DNA from: Gigaspora margarita
Lineage: Eukaryota; Glomeromycota; Glomeromycetes; Diversisporales; Gigasporaceae
DNA length: 64,000 nucleotides
NCBI GenBank assembly: GCA_009809945.1
Contig: WTPW01000028.1
Coordinates: 76,423 to 140,422 of the forward strand
Direction of reading: 5' to 3'
Shown here: piece by piece, positions 60,872-64,000 of the stretch
How positions within the stretch are numbered: the first letter of the stretch is position 1
Layout: each line of letters opens with the position of its first letter
Position numbers and translations under genes: made by a program
Notes under the pieces: model-generated
Seen by the model: only the letters and a program-made list of their open reading frames with translations
The model's database searches: none
What the model was told of the DNA's origin: nothing

Positions 60872-62453
60872 ATGTCATTAGTAAAAATTCAACACCAAGA
60901 AGAGCTTCAGCAAAATTTACAAAACCCTTTAGCAAATCAAGAAACTTCCCATCAAGCCACTATTCATGCTGTACTTGAATTCCTTGAAGCCCAAAAACTA
61001 GCTCAACACCACTTTTAAGTGTTCATAGAGTTGCTCTTGAGTTTGGCATTGCAGACCGAACTTTACGTAATGCTATAGAAAAAGGTGTTCCAAATTGTCG
61101 TGGTCCTTCTACTATACTTACGGCCTATGAAGAAAATGAAATAGCTGGTTATTGTTTAAACATGCAGCAACTTGGGTTTGGGCTTACCAAAGAGGTAGTC
61201 AATACAATAGTTATGCAGATTCTTAGTACCCAGAATCATAAAAATCCATTTGATAGTGCTCCTGGTTATAAGTGGTGGAAAAGAATTATGAAAGACCATC
61301 CAGAATCTTCATTTCGTACACCTCAAAAACTTTCTCAAGCACGTGCAAGTAAAGCCAACCCGATAGTTCTTAAGGACCATTTCAAAAAACTTAAAAACCT
61401 TTTTGATGATTATTCTTTAACTCCAGATCGAATCTGGAATATGGACGAATTAGGGTTTAATATTTCTGCCCGATTACAAAAAGTTTTAGCAAAAAAAATG
61501 CCCGACAAGTTCATAAAACAGCAGCTGGAAATTCTAAAGAACATATTTCTGTATGTCCTACAATTTCAGCTGCAGGAACCTATATTCCACCATTGCTTAT
61601 TTACAAGGGAGTTAATGTTCTTGATGGATTGTTATCTGGTTTATCTGTACCATCTGGCACTGTTGCAGGTTTTACTGATACTGGTTATATGTATGAAAAT
61701 ATTTTTAGAATGTACATTAAACATTTTAATAAATCTATTCCACCTTTTAGACTGGTTTTACTTATGCTTGATGGACATGCTAGTCATATTGATTTAGTTA
61801 GTATTAATTACTGCCGTGACAATAGAATTTTATTATATGTTCTTCCATCAAATACAACTCATATTCTTCAACCTTCTGAGATACCTTTTAAAAAACTTAA
61901 ACTTGAATATAATAAAGCTTCTGACAATTTTAGATTTACTAATAACCAAAAAATTGTTACAAAATATTCTTTTGCACAAATTTTTGGTGAAGCTTTTTTT
62001 AAAACTTACACTCCTACAGCAATTAGAAATGCTTATGCTACAACTGGAATTTGGCCTTGGAATCCTAATGCAATTAATCCAGACCACTTGGCACCTTCAT
62101 TACCAACTGAAAAAACATTAGAAGTTTCTTTTAAACTACAACATGAACATAATACGAGAAGTCTCAAACTTGCACAATTTGAAAAAGAAAACCAACAATT
62201 ACAAGAATACATTCAAGCTCTTGAAAACCCTGGAACTACATCTTTATCATCAATTATGAAATATCCATCTATGAAAACCTTTTCAAGTGAAGAAAAAGCC
62301 AAAACTCGATCTAAAGCTTTTAAATTTGGAAGTTTAGTAACTTCTAAAGCTATTACAAAAGAATTACAAGAAAAAAAAAATATTAAACAAAAAAAAATAG
62401 AAGATATAAAACTAAGAAAAGAACAAAGAGAAAAAAAAAAGCAAAAAAAATAA
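60872..62453 (+). pseudogene. pogo/Tigger transposase (HTH plus DDE), two frameshifts
   Basis: Starts ATG at 60872 (SLVKIQHQEELQQNL). After a 1-base shift near 61010 it reads VHRVALEFGIADRTLRNAIE (psq-like HTH), GPSTILTAYEENEIAGYC, KWWKRIMKDHP (CENP-B-like HTH), then the catalytic domain: WNMDELGFN (first Asp, ~61440), a shift in an A8 run near 61495, LLMLDGHASHIDLV (second Asp) and LPSNTTHILQPSEIPFKKLK, where most relatives have LQPLD. The C-terminus is a Lys-rich coiled coil to TAA at 62451. Both shifts fall at or near short runs, so they may be real decay or sequence errors. The third acidic position is Glu here. Confidence 0.82.
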
Positions 62454-63470
62454 GTTCAAAACCTAAAAAACTAATTATTAAAAAAAAAAATTATAAAACA
62501 TAAAATTTTTAAGAAGTTTATATTATATTGACAGGAATAGGAAAGGAAGTTTAAATTTTCTATAAATTTTACAAAATTTAGCTTTATTTAGAAAAATTTT
62601 TTTTGTATATAATTATTATTCAATTTAGATATTTTTTAATAATAAATTGATTATATATATTATATATATTTTTTAGTAAAAAAATATTAATTTTTAAAAA
62701 AGTTTTATATATGATAAAAAAAAGTTTGTGGAAATAGGGCAGTCTACCTTATACATCGATGAGAATTTAAAAAGTTTAATTACAAAACTGGGAATTTATT
62801 AGATAAATATGCAAACTTGATTTTCAATAAATTCGCCAAATTTAGTATGCAATATTTTGGCATTGTAATCCATAAACCCTTATAAATGTGTATCGATATT
62901 AAAAAAATGATAATTTATAATTTGACAAAATAATATATAATTTGTATATAGGCATTGTTTTGGAACATGAGTTTGAAGCAAGCTAATAGTTAATTTAGCA
63001 GAATGAAATTATATTTTTAACATCATTAAAAATTCTCAGCTAAATTAATAATTAGCTTGTTTTCAAATATGTGTTCCAAAATAATGCACATAGGCATTAT
63101 TTCGCGCAAATACAGTGCAAATTGTAAATCAACTGCACTAATTGCTGTCATTAATAAGTTTCACTATTTTATTAACATAATAGCAGCCCGTTCTCATTAT
63201 ATATTATACCTTGTTTAAAAAAAAAATTCCAACTAGAATCATGTTATGCAAAATAAAAAATTAACTTTGCATGGTCTAATATAAACAAAATTTTTGGTTT
63301 AACATCCATTTTTTGTATATCACATGATAGTAAAATCAATTCTGCACCTTGTTAAAATTTCAAGTCAAGACTTGGAACTTTGAAATTAGATAATACTGAA
63401 ATTTGGATTTTTTTAAAATTTCTGAATCTCATGTAACCAATTGATCTACATTATATAATTGCTATAACCA

Positions 63471-63764
63471 GGGGTCGTCTAAAACCATGTACCCATATGA
63501 TATTTTTGTATAAATCAACCAACTAGAGTTGCAAAATTTTGTTTACACAGATCAGTTCGAAGAAGACAAAAACAAAAAAATATGATAGAACATAAAAATA
63601 GCAGTTCAAACCTGTCTTGGGCCATTAATAAAAAATGTTGGGAAGGCAATTTTACCTATATGTCTGTTCTAACCCTAACCCCGTTCCTAATGCTAAACAG
63701 GCTCTAACTCTAATTTTAACTAAATTTTCAAAAAATTACGTGAGTACATGGCTTTAGCCATCCT
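63471..63764. mobile_element. MITE with 9-bp target duplication (family of 27982-28271)
   Basis: Flanked by CTATAACCA at 63462-63470 and 63765-63773. The left Merlin copy has the uninterrupted site near 42780 (complement CTATAACTGGTC). Ends GTCTAAAACCATGTACCC and GAGTACATGGCTTTAGCC. Confidence 0.75.
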
Positions 63765-64000
63765 CTATAACCAGTAGTTAGGGTGGGGTTAATCAGTGAT
63801 ATAAATTGATTCGTGCAGTAGGCTTAGTACACATAGATTTATTTATTAAAACTTCCATATATATAACGTGCATATAAATTTTTTTGTGTGTTTTTTTTTT
63901 GCATTTGCATAAATAAAAATTTTTGAATTTATAACACTGGGTTAATTCAATAAATCTGATATGTCTACTTGCTATATAAATTACATTCTTGATATCTATA

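Larger units (their letters stand above)
59751..62749 (+). mobile_element. pogo/Tigger-type transposon with TA duplication
   Basis: 2999 bp. Inverted ends AGGTAGACTGCCCTATTTC and GAAATAGGGCAGTCTACCT, flanked by TA (59749-59750, 62750-62751). The left Merlin copy has the empty site (ATAGATATATATC) near 43490. It contains one transposase gene and a nested MITE at 60543-60692. Confidence 0.88.
55781..64000. mobile_element. Merlin-type element, right copy (runs off the window)
   Basis: Begins GGGACACTTGAAGAAGAGTG, then AACCCAGTGATGATC. 55781-64000 is the inverted counterpart of 42541-45517 plus 51866-52968. It carries an ISXO2-like transposase remnant (57130-58040, minus) and three insertions absent from the left copy: a poly(A) retrocopy (58477-59300), a pogo element (59751-62749) and a MITE (63471-63764). 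Confidence 0.75.

Noticed and set aside
61848-62087. Minus-strand frame opposite the pogo transposase
   Set aside because: Shadow of the transposase coding strand.

Overview
AT-rich eukaryotic DNA that best fits an arbuscular-mycorrhizal fungus (Glomeromycotina, Rhizophagus-like). The reasons are short GT..AG introns of about 55-125 bp; the kinase style of this group (a small Cys motif, then W-I-x-F-D-x-L, G-x-G-x-F-G-T-V, V-A-L-K-T-L, an H-x-D-x-H-x-G-N catalytic loop and DLG in place of DFG) joined to Sel1, TPR and SPRY domains; a tyrosinase relic; and a very heavy load of DNA transposons and MITEs. The assignment rests on family recognition, not on a search.

Layout. At 0.7-2.3 kb is a two-exon FAD-dependent (berberine-bridge type) oxidase on the minus strand. 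At 6.0-6.7 kb is a decayed LRR gene. At 8.0-12.3 kb is a decayed multi-module kinase on the minus strand, split by a Merlin-like element with a 9-bp target duplication. At 14.4-18.6 kb is a minisatellite followed by a decayed non-LTR retrotransposon. At 18.6-28.3 kb lies a field of nested repeats: a Ty3/Gypsy integrase relic, TTA-flanked MITEs and a tRNA-headed SINE with an 11-bp target duplication. At 28.7-34.4 kb (minus) I assemble one long gene, SPRY-TPR-Sel1-Cys motif-protein kinase, whose exon phases agree at every junction apart from one 1-base deletion. At 36.6-37.8 kb is a tyrosinase pseudogene, and at 38.5-38.9 kb a small locus readable on either strand. From 39.2 kb to the end are transposons: a hAT element inside an older hAT relic, then two inverted copies of a large Merlin/ISXO2-type element (about 42.5-53.0 and 55.8-64.0 kb). 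The left copy carries a 6.3-kb transposon of an unassigned DDE-like family. The right copy carries a poly(A) retrocopy, a 3-kb pogo/Tigger element and MITEs. Each copy serves as an empty site for insertions in the other.

The most striking signal is in the Sel1-kinase gene. Its ~2-kb interval between the Sel1 exon and the kinase exon (30071-32119) is a tandem array of ~120-bp units. All 16 junctions read, on the minus strand, acceptor AG, then exactly three variable bases, then a GT donor. Two more such sites lie between the TPR and Sel1 exons. The flanks are near-constant while the triplet takes eleven different values. All are phase-neutral, and the frame fixed by the flanking exons is free of stops through all 16 triplets, although two triplets are themselves stop codons in another phase. 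This looks like a bank of 3-nt microexons, or of recursive splice sites, that could insert a variable linker between the Sel1 and kinase domains.

A likely assembly fault is a perfect 838-bp tandem duplication with a single N at its junction (47803-49479). There is also one scaffold gap at 41030-41661.
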